A stretch of DNA of 64,000 nt from contig NZ_KB894649.1 in NCBI RefSeq assembly GCF_000374585.1, positions 1 through 64,000 on the forward strand, read 5' to 3'. Position numbers and translations under genes: made by a program. The notes below the pieces were generated by a model, which saw only the letters and a program-made list of their open reading frames with translations, was not told the DNA's origin and did no database searches. Each line of letters begins with the position of its first letter. Within the stretch, counting starts at the first letter, position 1. This DNA comes from Phocaeicola barnesiae DSM 18169 = JCM 13652 (GTDB lineage: Bacteria > Bacteroidota > Bacteroidia > Bacteroidales > Bacteroidaceae). Below are positions 16,675-27,160 of the stretch, piece after piece.

Positions 16675-16755
16675 GAACAAAGGGGTGCCCTACCCGACGG
16701 GCTGAGATCATACCCTACGAACCTGATACGGATAATTCCGGCGAAGGGATTGTTA
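16675..16755 (+). promoter_or_regulatory. TPP (thiamin pyrophosphate) riboswitch
   Basis: A THI-box aptamer: GGGGTGCC, the GCTGAGAT core, ATACCC, then ACCTGAT-ACGGATAATTCCGGCGAAGGGA, all in canonical order. The closing P1 helix pairs AACAA (16676-16680) with TTGTT (16750-16754). It lies about 70 bases upstream of thiS and should repress the operon when TPP is plentiful. No strong terminator stem with a T-run follows; control could be at translation, though TTTTCTTTTTTCC just downstream could also act in termination. Confidence 0.93.
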
Positions 16756-16825
16756 GCTATGACTTTTCTTTTTTCCATCCATACGGACTACCTCTTTGGT
16801 TTACATACCCTTTAATTGTACGCTT

Positions 16826-17026
16826 ATGAAACTGACTGTAAACAACAAAGAGACCGAGCTCACACAAGGCAATACAGTAGCCGATCTGGCCAACCAACTG
16901 GAACTCCCGACCCAGGGAGTGGCCATCGCTGTAAACAACCGCATGATTCCCCGTACCCAATGGAGCGAACAGGTACTGCACCCCAATGACAGCCTGGTAA
17001 TCATCAAAGCCGCTTGTGGAGGATAA
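16826..17026 (+). CDS. thiS: sulfur carrier protein ThiS
   Basis: A 66-residue ubiquitin-like sulfur carrier for thiazole synthesis. It begins MKLTVNNKE, has the typical VAIAVNNRMIPR strand and ends in the required Gly-Gly (KAACGG), which is adenylated by ThiF and converted to thiocarboxylate. I use the ATG at 16826; the upstream part of the open frame begins at a TTG in the riboswitch leader. The GGAGGA bases encoding the final Gly-Gly also serve as a Shine-Dalgarno for thiE, whose ATG is four bases after the stop. Confidence 0.95.
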   Translation: MKLTVNNKETELTQGNTVADLANQLELPTQGVAIAVNNRMIPRTQWSEQVLHPNDSLVIIKAACGG

Positions 17027-17030
17027 GCTG

Positions 17031-17657
17031 ATGGAACTGCAATTCATTACCCATTTTACCGACCGTTATTCGTATTACGATTCGGCACGCCTGGCCTTGG
17101 AAGGGGGCTGCCGATGGATTCAGTTGCGCATGAAGGATGCTTCGCCGGAAGAGCGTGAACAGGAAGCCGTACGTGTCCAGGAGTTATGCCGTACCTACGG
17201 AGCAACATTCATCATCGACGACGACGTGGAACTGGTGAAGAAACTGAAAGCCGACGGAGTTCATCTAGGCAAGAATGACATGCCGATAGCCGAAGCACGA
17301 CACATCCTAGCAAAGGACTTCATCATCGGCGGTACGGCAAACACGTTCGACGATGTGGTCTCACACTACCGTGCGGGAGCCGACTACATCGGTTGCGGTC
17401 CTTTCCGCTTCACGACAACCAAGAAGAACCTGAGTCCCATTCTGGGGCTGGAAGGCTACCGTAACATCGTCCGACAGATGCACGAACACGGAATCAATCT
17501 GCCGATAGTGGCCATCGGTGGTATCACCTGTGAAGATATCCCGGCCATCATGCAGACAGGAGTCAGCGGCATTGCGTTGAGCGGAACTATTCTGCGGGCA
17601 GAGAATCCGGCAGAAGAAACCAGAAAAATCCTCGAGGAGTTAAAAAGTAAAAGTTAA
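17031..17657 (+). CDS. thiE: thiamin phosphate synthase
   Basis: Couples HMP pyrophosphate with thiazole phosphate to make thiamin phosphate. It is a 208-residue TIM barrel with IQLRMKD, the DDDVELV metal-binding strand, GVHLGKNDMP, the GPFRFTTTK phosphate-binding loop and VAIGGIT. All features of an active TMP synthase are present. The ATG at 17031 follows thiS by four bases. The last codons (LKSKS and the stop) are formed by an A/T-rich 27-base repeat that also ends thiC, so the native C-terminus may have been overwritten. Confidence 0.94.
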   Translation: MELQFITHFTDRYSYYDSARLALEGGCRWIQLRMKDASPEEREQEAVRVQELCRTYGATFIIDDDVELVKKLKADGVHLGKNDMPIAEARHILAKDFIIGGTANTFDDVVSHYRAGADYIGCGPFRFTTTKKNLSPILGLEGYRNIVRQMHEHGINLPIVAIGGITCEDIPAIMQTGVSGIALSGTILRAENPAEETRKILEELKSKS

Positions 17658-17666
17658 AAGTTAAAA
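17640..17666. repeat. 27-base A/T-rich repeat, copy 1 (3' end of thiE)
   Basis: A TTAAAAAGT-AAAAGTTAAAAGTTAAAA sequence that supplies the last codons and stop of thiE. It is identical over all 27 bases to 20482-20508 at the end of thiC. Confidence 0.9.
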
Positions 17667-17699
17667 GTCAGAAACGACTTATCTCTATGACTTTCATTT

Positions 17700-17916
17700 T
17701 ATTGGCTCATATTAGGCGCAAAGAATTTTAGAACTTCTCTAAGAACGAAAAGCGGAAAAGCATTTTATTCGCGCGACGAAAAGAGAAAGACACTGCGATT
17801 TCGCCCAAAGGCGAAGAGCGACAGCCAGCCCCAAAATCCCGGCCTCAGTTTTGAGGCGGCGTTTTTTCTTTTTGTTACCTTTTTCTTTTTGACGCCAAAA
17901 AGAAAAAGTAAAACCC
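17700..17916. repeat. structured intergenic element with three hairpins between thiE and thiG
   Basis: This gene-free stretch holds three perfect hairpins: TTCGCC/GGCGAA (17800-17815, CAAA loop), GCCTCA/TGAGGC (17842-17857, followed after GGCG by a T-rich run), and a 13-bp CTTTTTCTTTTTG / CAAAAAGAAAAAG stem (17879-17891 with 17896-17908, ACGC loop). From memory, closely similar T/A-rich palindromes are scattered between Bacteroides genes, so I call it an interspersed repeat; the boundaries are approximate. A 63-codon frame across it on the minus strand is not a credible gene. Confidence 0.6.
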
Positions 17917-17953
17917 CGACATTCAATCAAAACTTAAAAACAACATAAAAAGC

Positions 17954-20508
<2,555 letters not shown>

Positions 20509-20519
20509 ATGAGATACTT

Positions 20520-20900
20520 ATGGGACACAGTGTAGTTTATGGGAAATCACTGAATTTTGCCTTACGCATCGTCAAAGCATACCAGTACCTGAGTGACGAA
20601 AAAGGAGAACATATCTTGTCGAAACAGCTGTTGCGAAGCGGCACAGCCATAGGAGCCATGGTTTGCGAGGCCGAATTTGCGGAAAGTGCCAGCGACTTTA
20701 TCCACAAACTGCACATTGCCCTGAAAGAGGCTAACGAAACCGCCTACTGGCTGTTGCTGCTCTACAAGTCTGATTACATCGAAGCTTCCTCTTACGAATC
20801 CATCGACCAGGATGCCAAGGAACTCATCAAGCTCCTGGTATGTATCATAAAGACCAGCAAGGAAAACAACCAGAAGAAAAAACAGGTCGAGAAGATGTAG
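20520..20900 (+). CDS. four-helix-bundle protein (S23 / 23S rRNA intervening-sequence family)
   Basis: A 126-residue all-helical protein matching the S23 family: SKQLLRSGTAIGAMVCEAEFAESASDF, IALKEANETAYWLLLL, then a Tyr-rich turn and a Lys-rich tail. Members occur in rRNA intervening sequences, as accessory variability determinants of diversity-generating retroelements, and as orphan genes; their biochemical role is mostly unknown, with nucleic-acid binding suspected. Here it sits between thiC and thiH in the same direction, although it has no known thiamin role. It is flanked by A/T-rich repeats in opposite orientation, which makes it look like an inserted unit. Confidence 0.88.
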   Translation: MGHSVVYGKSLNFALRIVKAYQYLSDEKGEHILSKQLLRSGTAIGAMVCEAEFAESASDFIHKLHIALKEANETAYWLLLLYKSDYIEASSYESIDQDAKELIKLLVCIIKTSKENNQKKKQVEKM

Positions 20901-20936
20901 CCTTCCACCTACATCCATTTTTAATTTGAGACTTTG

Positions 20937-20968
20937 AATTTTAACTTTTAATTTTTAATTATTAATTA
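20937..20968. repeat. A/T-rich repeat downstream of the S23-type gene, inverted relative to the upstream copy
   Basis: An ATTTTAACTTTTAATTTT-type run. Its reverse complement contains TAAAAGTTAAAA, shared with the repeat before the gene. The 18-mer at 20946-20963 is identical to 3512-3529 next to rfbC. Confidence 0.75.
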
Positions 20969-20973
20969 TCGAA

Positions 20974-22107
20974 ATGTTTAGTGACGAATTAGAAAAGATA
21001 AGCTGGGAGGAGACGACCAAGGCCATCTACTCCAAGACAGAGGCTGACGTAATCCGTGCCCTCGGCAAATCAAAGTGTGATGTGGACGACTTCATGGCGC
21101 TCATCTCACCGGCAGCCGAGAAGTTCCTGGAACCCATGGCACGCCTCAGCAAGAAATATACCGAAGAACGCTTCGGAAGAACCATCTCCATGTTCATTCC
21201 GCTGTATATCACGAACTCATGCACCAACTCATGTGTGTACTGCGGTTTCCACATCAGCAACCCGATGGCACGTACCATCCTTACCCCCGAGGAAATAGAG
21301 AATGAATACAAGGCCATCAAGAAACTGGCTCCCTTCGAGAACCTGCTGCTGGTGACCGGAGAGAACCCTGCCAAGGCAGGAGTACCGTACCTGGCTAAGG
21401 CACTGGATCTGGCCAAGCCGTATTTCTCGAACCTGAAGATTGAAGTCATGCCGCTTAAGGCCGAAGAATATGCCGAACTGGTAAAACACGGACTGAACGG
21501 TGTCATCTGTTTCCAGGAAACTTACAACAAGGCCCGCTACAACGTCTACCATCCGCGCGGCATGAAGTCAAAATTCGAATGGCGTGTAAACGGTTTCGAC
21601 CGCATGGGACAAGCCGGAGTCCACTCTATCGGAATGGGAGTCCTCATCGGACTGGAAGATTGGCGTACGGATGTGACCATGATGGCCTATCACCTACGTT
21701 ATCTGCAGAAACACTACTGGAAGACCAAATACAGCGTAAACTTCCCACGGATGCGTCCGGCAGAAAACGAAGGGTTCCAGCCGAATGTCATCATGAGTGA
21801 CAAGGAACTGGCTCAGGTTACCTTCGCCATGCGTATCTTCGACCATGACGTAGACATCTCCTACTCTACCCGCGAACCGGCCAATATCCGCGACCACATG
21901 GCAACATTGGGCGTAACTACCATGAGTGCAGAAAGCAAGACCGAACCGGGCGGCTATTATACCTATCCACAGGCATTGGAGCAATTCCATGTCAGCGATG
22001 AGCGTACCGCCGTTGAAGTAGAGAAAGCCCTGAAAGCCATCGGACGCGAACCCGTATGGAAAGACTGGGACGCTTCATTCGACCGGATTGCCCCTTTAGC
22101 CCGATAA
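20974..22107 (+). CDS. thiH: 2-iminoacetate synthase ThiH
   Basis: Radical SAM tyrosine lyase providing dehydroglycine (2-iminoacetate) for thiazole synthesis, the oxygen-independent route expected in an anaerobe. It is 377 residues. The cluster motif is Cys83-x3-Cys87-x2-Cys90 (CTNSCVYC), with TGENP, MPLKAEEY and the SVNFPRMRPAE block of the family. It is separated from thiC only by the S23-type gene and its repeats, and it is followed by thiF after 19 bases. Confidence 0.96.
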   Translation: MFSDELEKISWEETTKAIYSKTEADVIRALGKSKCDVDDFMALISPAAEKFLEPMARLSKKYTEERFGRTISMFIPLYITNSCTNSCVYCGFHISNPMARTILTPEEIENEYKAIKKLAPFENLLLVTGENPAKAGVPYLAKALDLAKPYFSNLKIEVMPLKAEEYAELVKHGLNGVICFQETYNKARYNVYHPRGMKSKFEWRVNGFDRMGQAGVHSIGMGVLIGLEDWRTDVTMMAYHLRYLQKHYWKTKYSVNFPRMRPAENEGFQPNVIMSDKELAQVTFAMRIFDHDVDISYSTREPANIRDHMATLGVTTMSAESKTEPGGYYTYPQALEQFHVSDERTAVEVEKALKAIGREPVWKDWDASFDRIAPLAR

Positions 22108-22126
22108 CCCGTAACCCTAACCCTAT

Positions 22127-22828
22127 ATGGATTTGAAAGAACGTTATAACCGCCAGCTGATTCTACCAGAAATCGGTGAAGAAGGACAAGCCCGTCTGCA
22201 GCAGGCGCGTGTACTGATAGTAGGCGTGGGAGGACTCGGTTCTCCCATCGCCCTTTACCTGACCGGTGCCGGCGTAGGCACCATCGGACTGATAGACGAC
22301 GATGTGGTGAGCGAAAGCAACCTGCAGCGCCAGGTACTCTACAACGAGAAAGAAGTAGGCCTGTCCAAAGCCGAAAAAGCCCGTGAACACCTGCAGGCCT
22401 TGAACAGCCATGTCTGTATCAAAGCTTATCCCGAACGGCTGACTGCCGAGAATGCCGAGGCCATCATCGGACAATACGACCTGGTATTGGACGGCTGTGA
22501 CAACTTTGCCACCCGTTACCTCATCAACGACACCTGTGTCCGACTCGGGAAAGTATATATATATGGTGCCATCCGTGCCTTCGACGGACAAGTTTCTGTC
22601 TTCAACTATCAGGGAGGCCCAGACTACCGCCGCCTTTTTCCCGATGAAGAAGAGATGTACCGCATGCCTCATCCACCCAAAGGTGTATTGGGTGTAACTC
22701 CCGGTCTGATAGGATGTGCCGAGGCCAACGAAGCCCTGAAAATCATTGTCGGTTACGGCGAAGTACTGAGTGGGAAACTCTGGCAAATAGATTTGAAGAC
22801 GTTGGAAACTTTTACAATTTTAATCTAA
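22127..22828 (+). CDS. thiF: ThiF/HesA/MoeB-family adenylyltransferase
   Basis: E1-like enzyme expected to adenylate the C-terminus of ThiS. It is 233 residues with RYNRQLILPEIG at the N-terminus, the ATP-binding GVGGLGS loop, DDDVVSESNLQRQ and DGCDNFATR. The two Cys-x2-Cys zinc pairs of E. coli ThiF/MoeB are not present: YRRLFPD replaces the usual YRCLFP and no CxxC occurs near the C-terminus. Position in the operon supports ThiS as the substrate. It may work through a zinc-free mechanism or only perform the adenylation step. Confidence 0.9.
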   Translation: MDLKERYNRQLILPEIGEEGQARLQQARVLIVGVGGLGSPIALYLTGAGVGTIGLIDDDVVSESNLQRQVLYNEKEVGLSKAEKAREHLQALNSHVCIKAYPERLTAENAEAIIGQYDLVLDGCDNFATRYLINDTCVRLGKVYIYGAIRAFDGQVSVFNYQGGPDYRRLFPDEEEMYRMPHPPKGVLGVTPGLIGCAEANEALKIIVGYGEVLSGKLWQIDLKTLETFTILI

Positions 22829-22855
22829 AGATTAGGAAAATTTGCAATTGCTTGC

Positions 22856-22863
22856 TAACTTTG
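22856..22863 (+). promoter_or_regulatory. -7 promoter box (TAACTTTG) before the TenI-like gene
   Basis: TAnnTTTG match 20 bases before the ATG at 22884, in the 55-base gap after thiF. It could give the last gene expression independent of the riboswitch. Confidence 0.45.
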
Positions 22864-22883
22864 CCGCACAATTACCATCGCGC

Positions 22884-23492
22884 ATGAAGTTAATAGTGAT
22901 AACACCTCCCACGTATTTCGTGGAAGAAGACAAGATTATAACTACCCTATTCGAAGAAGGGTTGGACATCCTGCACCTGCGTAAACCAGATACAGCACCG
23001 GTCTATGCGGAGCGTTTGCTGACCCTTATTCCTGAAAAATACCATAAACGCATCGTCGTACACGACCATTTCTACCTGAAGAATGAATATGCCCTGAAAG
23101 GCATTCATCTGAATCATCGGAATCCGGTAGCGCCGGACTACTATTCAGGCCACATCAGTGCCTCCTGTCACACACTGGAGGAGGTGGAAAGCGACAAACG
23201 GACCTGTGATTATGTATTCCTGAGTCCGATTTTCGACAGCATCTCCAAAGAAGGATATACTTCCCATTTTACCCCCGAAACCATCCGCGAAGCCGTGCAG
23301 AAAGGTATCATCGACAAGAAAGTCATCGCCTTGGGCGGTGTGGATGAAGAGAACCTGCTGCGTGTCAAAGATTTCGGATTCGGAGGCGCCGCAGTCATGG
23401 GAGGACTCTGGAACAAGTTCGACCCGGCTTTCGACTATAATTATCAGGAACTTATCGCTCACTTCAAGAAACTGAAGAAGCTGGCAGACTGA
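22884..23492 (+). CDS. second ThiE/TenI-superfamily protein
   Basis: A 202-residue TIM-barrel protein of the thiamin phosphate synthase/TenI superfamily, clearly distinct from ThiE at 17031. It has LHLRKPD where ThiE has IQLRMKD, GIHLNHRNP instead of GVHLGKNDMP, VFLSPIFDSISKEGY in the phosphate-loop position and ALGGVDEEN. The start is the ATG at 22884; the open frame to 22842 begins at a TTG and covers a -7 box. TenI-type proteins in other bacteria aromatise the thiazole tautomer, but whether this one does that or has synthase activity cannot be settled here. It ends the thiamin cluster. Confidence 0.83.
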   Translation: MKLIVITPPTYFVEEDKIITTLFEEGLDILHLRKPDTAPVYAERLLTLIPEKYHKRIVVHDHFYLKNEYALKGIHLNHRNPVAPDYYSGHISASCHTLEEVESDKRTCDYVFLSPIFDSISKEGYTSHFTPETIREAVQKGIIDKKVIALGGVDEENLLRVKDFGFGGAAVMGGLWNKFDPAFDYNYQELIAHFKKLKKLAD

Positions 23493-23519
23493 TTGTCATG
23501 CAATTTTATGAGAGAAACG

Positions 23520-23551
23520 TTTGTTTGACTTGAAGAAATGCTGTACCTTTG
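23520..23551 (+). promoter_or_regulatory. complete Bacteroides-type promoter of prs
   Basis: A -33 TTTG at 23520-23523, exactly 20 bases of spacer, then -7 TACCTTTG at 23544-23551. This is the best full promoter match in the window, 31 bases ahead of the prs ATG. Confidence 0.75.
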
Positions 23552-23582
23552 TAACTAATTAAAGGCAATATATCGTATAACA

Positions 23583-24521
23583 ATGAACGCAACAACACCG
23601 TTTAAAGTTTTCTCGGGCACAAACTCGAGATATCTTGCAGAAAAAATCTGCAACAGCTTGGGTTGTCCCCTTGGTAACATGAACATTACCCACTTCGCCG
23701 ACGGCGAATTCGCGGTATCCTACGAAGAATCGATTCGTGGCCAGCACGTATTCCTGGTGCAGTCTACGTTTCCGAACTCTGACAACCTGATGGAACTGCT
23801 GCTGATGATTGATGCCGCCAAACGTGCATCTGCCAAGAGCATCATCGCCGTTATTCCTTACTTCGGATGGGCCCGTCAGGACCGTAAGGACAAACCTCGT
23901 GTTTCTATCGGTGCCAAACTGGTAGCTAACCTGCTGAGCGTAGCAGGTATCGACCGTTTGATTACCATGGACCTGCACGCCGACCAGATTCAGGGATTCT
24001 TCGATATCCCGGTAGACCACCTGTATGCTTCTACCATCTTCGCACCTTACATCCAGTCTCTGAAGCTGGAAAATCTGGTAATCGCTACTCCGGACGTAGG
24101 TGGTTCAAAACGTGCCAGCACGTATGCCAAATTCCTGGATGTTCCTTTGGTATTGTGTCACAAGACACGTGAAAAAGCCAATGTGGTAGCTTCCATGCAG
24201 ATTATCGGTGACGTAAAAGACAAGAACGTAATCCTGATTGACGATATGGTAGATACAGCCGGTACCATCACCAAGGCTGCCGACATCATGAAGGAAGCAG
24301 GAGCTACTTCTGTACGTGCCATCGCTTCCCACTGCGTAATGTCAGGACCGGCTTCTGAACGTGTTCAGAACTCACATCTCGAAGAGATGGTATTCACAGA
24401 CAGTATTCCTTATTCTAACCGTTGCGCGAAAGTGAAACAGCTTTCTATCGCCGACATGTTCGCTGAAACCATCCGTCGTGTGATGACCAACGAATCCATC
24501 AGCTCACAGTATCTGATTTAA
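23583..24521 (+). CDS. prs: ribose-phosphate pyrophosphokinase
   Basis: Makes PRPP from ribose 5-phosphate and ATP for purine, pyrimidine, histidine, tryptophan and NAD synthesis. It is 312 residues, the usual size. ATP-binding strand PYFGWARQDRKDKPR, metal-binding DLHADQIQGFF, and the PRPP loop DDMVDTAGT are all present. It has its own promoter and a strong terminator, so it is a single-gene unit between the thiamin operon and the radical SAM gene. Confidence 0.97.
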   Translation: MNATTPFKVFSGTNSRYLAEKICNSLGCPLGNMNITHFADGEFAVSYEESIRGQHVFLVQSTFPNSDNLMELLLMIDAAKRASAKSIIAVIPYFGWARQDRKDKPRVSIGAKLVANLLSVAGIDRLITMDLHADQIQGFFDIPVDHLYASTIFAPYIQSLKLENLVIATPDVGGSKRASTYAKFLDVPLVLCHKTREKANVVASMQIIGDVKDKNVILIDDMVDTAGTITKAADIMKEAGATSVRAIASHCVMSGPASERVQNSHLEEMVFTDSIPYSNRCAKVKQLSIADMFAETIRRVMTNESISSQYLI

Positions 24522-24569
24522 GGATAAGATATTGAACAGCGGGGTTGCTCAATGAAAACCTCGTTTCAC

Positions 24570-24616
24570 AAGCGAAGAATCTTTAGGCCACTGACCGGAA
24601 GATTCTTCGCTTTGAT
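24570..24616 (+). terminator. terminator of prs
   Basis: A perfect 14-bp stem (24570-24583 with 24599-24612) with a 15-base loop, ending in a short T-run. Confidence 0.8.
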
Positions 24617-24663
24617 ATATCACCCCTTCCCTTTTTCCCTAACACTTTACCCCTAGACATTTC

Positions 24664-26304
24664 ATGAAAATCCTCTGGCTAGACCTGAACAGTTCGTATG
24701 CGCACGCCTCCTTGGCTTTACCGGCTCTCCACGCCCAGTTACTCCATCAGGAAGACCTGTCGTGGGACATTGTATCGGCTACCATCAATGAAAATCCGGG
24801 TATGATAGCCGGAGAAATCTACCGCAGACAACCCGACCTGATAGCCGCTACCTGCTGGCTTTTCAACCATGAAATGCTGATGCACATCCTGGGGCGCGCC
24901 AAAGCTCTCCTGCCGGAAGCTTCCATCGCTTTAGGGGGTCCGGAGTTTCTAGGAAACAACGAAGTATTTCTGCGGAATCATCCTTTCGTACACTGTGTCT
25001 TCCGGGGAGAAGGAGAAGAAGTCTTCGCCCAGTGGCTCGATGTATGGAACACTCCCGAGCAATGGAATTCCATCGAAGGACTCTGCTACCTGGACAGCAA
25101 CGGGCAATACCGCGACAACGGCTTGGCACGTGTCAGCGGTTTCGACCGTCTGACCCATCCGGAACAGAGCCGTTTCTTCAACTGGGAGAAACCGTTTGTA
25201 CAGCTGGAAACTACACGCGGCTGTTTCAACACCTGTGCCTTCTGTGTCAGTGGAGGAGAAAAACCGGTCCGTACCCTGTCTATCGATACCATCCGTGAGC
25301 GCATCCGCACCATCCATGCGCACGGCATCCGGAACATCCGCGTGCTGGACCGTACCTTCAACTACAACAGTAACCGGGCCAAAGCTTTGCTGGCTCTTTT
25401 CCGAGAATTTCCGGATATCCATTTTCATCTGGAAATCCATCCGGCTCTATTGACCGATACCTTGAAAGAAGAACTGGCAGACATGCCTGCCGGACTTCTC
25501 CACCTGGAAGCCGGTATCCAAAGCCTACGGGAAGAAGTACTGGAGACCTGTCGCCGAAAAGGAAAGCTACAGGACGCTCTGGAAGGTCTGCGCTACCTCT
25601 GTAACTTACCGAATCTGATTACCCATGCCGACCTGATAGCCGGACTTCCCCTGTATCATCTGACACAACTGGTAGAAGATGTACGGACATTGGCAGCCTA
25701 CCGTGCCGGAGAAATCCAGCTGGAATCGTTGAAACTGCTCCCAGGAACTGAAATGCGGAGACGGGCAGAAGAGCTCGGTATCCGGTATTCGCCATTTCCT
25801 CCTTACGAAGTATTACAGACTCGGGAAATTACCCCCGATGAGTTACAACGGGCACGCCTGCTGTCACGCCTGCTCGATGCCTACTATAACACCTCGGCCT
25901 GGCAGGACATCACCCGCCGACTGATTACAGAGCAACCTGATTTCCTGCTCCATTTCCTGGACCATTTAATAGCGCGGAGTGTCATCGACCAACCCATGAG
26001 TCTGGAACGAAGGGGAATCATCCTGTATGAATACTGCAAGACCTGCTATCCCGACTATACCTTAGCGGTCAGCCTGGCTTGGATAGAAGCAGGTATGTCT
26101 CTGAAAAAACAACCCGCCGAACGGGTACGCACCAAGCATGTTACTCCACCGGCTGACTGGCAATGCTGTTGGGGAACCTATCACGAAGGCCTCCGTCTAT
26201 GCAAACTGGAGGACGAGTCCACCCACCGCTGCTACTGGTACGGTTTCGAAACCGAAAAGCAGGAGACACAACCCTGCCTGAAAGCTGTCAGCATCCTTGC
26301 CTGA
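24664..26304 (+). CDS. B12-binding-domain radical SAM protein (DUF4080 type)
   Basis: A 546-residue putative metalloenzyme. Residues 1-150 have the fold pattern of a cobalamin-binding Rossmann domain (LALPALHAQL, ALGGPEF, FRGEGEEVF). The radical SAM core starts with TTRGCFNTCAFC, with Cys187-x3-Cys191-x2-Cys194 binding the 4Fe-4S cluster. The C-terminal part (from about residue 380, with ITPDELQRARLLSRLLDAYYN) is the DUF4080 extension typical of Bacteroidetes and Clostridia. The substrate is unknown; relatives methylate unactivated carbons. It stands alone between two terminated units. Confidence 0.9.
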   Translation: MKILWLDLNSSYAHASLALPALHAQLLHQEDLSWDIVSATINENPGMIAGEIYRRQPDLIAATCWLFNHEMLMHILGRAKALLPEASIALGGPEFLGNNEVFLRNHPFVHCVFRGEGEEVFAQWLDVWNTPEQWNSIEGLCYLDSNGQYRDNGLARVSGFDRLTHPEQSRFFNWEKPFVQLETTRGCFNTCAFCVSGGEKPVRTLSIDTIRERIRTIHAHGIRNIRVLDRTFNYNSNRAKALLALFREFPDIHFHLEIHPALLTDTLKEELADMPAGLLHLEAGIQSLREEVLETCRRKGKLQDALEGLRYLCNLPNLITHADLIAGLPLYHLTQLVEDVRTLAAYRAGEIQLESLKLLPGTEMRRRAEELGIRYSPFPPYEVLQTREITPDELQRARLLSRLLDAYYNTSAWQDITRRLITEQPDFLLHFLDHLIARSVIDQPMSLERRGIILYEYCKTCYPDYTLAVSLAWIEAGMSLKKQPAERVRTKHVTPPADWQCCWGTYHEGLRLCKLEDESTHRCYWYGFETEKQETQPCLKAVSILA

Positions 26305-26441
26305 AAAGTCCTGAATACCTTTCGAAGGGCCCATATACTGTCAGTACATCCGAAAACGGTTACCAGTTGCCATCCATACAGGCTCAGTCGACAAAAGCCG
26401 GAGATTGGTCGATTTCGTTTCCACTTCCGGTTGTTTTATCC

Positions 26442-26449
26442 TAGCTTTG
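26442..26449 (+). promoter_or_regulatory. -7 promoter box (TAGCTTTG) for the small secreted protein
   Basis: TAnnTTTG match 24 bases before the ATG at 26474. Confidence 0.5.
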
Positions 26450-26473
26450 TTCTGTAATCAAAAACTGAACATT

Positions 26474-26989
26474 ATGAAGAAACAACTGAAAAACGTCTGC
26501 TTCGCCGCAGGAATCGCTCTAATGACTACTTGCCTGACATTTCCCAGCCAACTCATGGCACAAGAATCAGCCCGTACCGAACGTCGCGAACTGCCGAACG
26601 CAGAGCGCAGTGCCAAACAACTGACCGACAAGATGCAGCACGAGCTGGGACTGACCGATAAACAATACAAGAAAATCTACAACTTGAATCTGAAAGAACA
26701 GAAAAAGATAATCGAACTGCTTAAAGAACGTCCGCAAAGGAATTTCCCACCCGAAGAAGGAGGCAGACCGCAAGGTCCCAGACCTCCAATGGGAGGGCCA
26801 CAGGGAGAGTTCGGCAGACCGGGTAAACATCCGGACATGAAAGGTCCCCATCCGGCAGGAAACCAAGAACTGGAAAAGCTGCGGGAAAAGAACGAAAAGA
26901 AACTGAAGAAAATCCTGACGGAAGAACAGTATGCCAAATGGAAAAAGATACAGCCACAAAAGCCTCCAAAAGATTTCTCCAGAAAATAA
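26474..26989 (+). CDS. small secreted Spy-like protein (DUF4890 type)
   Basis: A 171-residue exported protein with a signal peptide (cleavage near LMAQE). The mature part has two LTxxQ-like motifs, LGLTDKQYKKIYNL near residue 60 and ILTEEQYAKWKK near the end, around a Pro/Gly-rich stretch (RPQGPRPPMGGPQG). The architecture recalls Spy/CpxP periplasmic chaperones and the Bacteroides DUF4890 family; a stress-chaperone role is inference. I start at the ATG at 26474, directly after the promoter box. It has its own promoter and terminator. Confidence 0.75.
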   Translation: MKKQLKNVCFAAGIALMTTCLTFPSQLMAQESARTERRELPNAERSAKQLTDKMQHELGLTDKQYKKIYNLNLKEQKKIIELLKERPQRNFPPEEGGRPQGPRPPMGGPQGEFGRPGKHPDMKGPHPAGNQELEKLREKNEKKLKKILTEEQYAKWKKIQPQKPPKDFSRK

Positions 26990-27008
26990 GAATACATCAT
27001 CCATAGAC

Positions 27009-27036
27009 AAGCCGGCTCCGAGTGCCGGCTTTTTTC
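27009..27036 (+). terminator. terminator of the Spy-like gene
   Basis: AGCCGGC pairs with GCCGGCT across a seven-base loop, followed by a run of T residues. Confidence 0.92.
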
Positions 27037-27125
27037 TTGCTACAGGTTCCGGAGAGGATATCCGAAGATGGTTAAAAACGCCCATTTTCTGTTGTTTTCC
27101 TACCCGATATTCCAAAAGTTTACTA

Positions 27126-27133
27126 TATCTTTG
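27126..27133 (+). promoter_or_regulatory. -7 promoter box (TATCTTTG) for ispE
   Basis: TAnnTTTG match 27 bases before the ispE ATG at 27161. Confidence 0.55.
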
Positions 27134-27160
27134 AAAAAACAAAGAAAACACTTATATACC

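Noticed and set aside
17739-17930. A 63-codon minus-strand frame in the thiE-thiG gap
   Set aside because: It lies across the hairpin-rich intergenic element; the sequence is the translation of a repeat with no promoter or conserved domain.
22105-22123. Telomere-like TAACCC/TAACCCTAACCC run between thiH and thiF
   Set aside because: Only about three imperfect units, in a 19-base gap; most likely chance or a small leader repeat.
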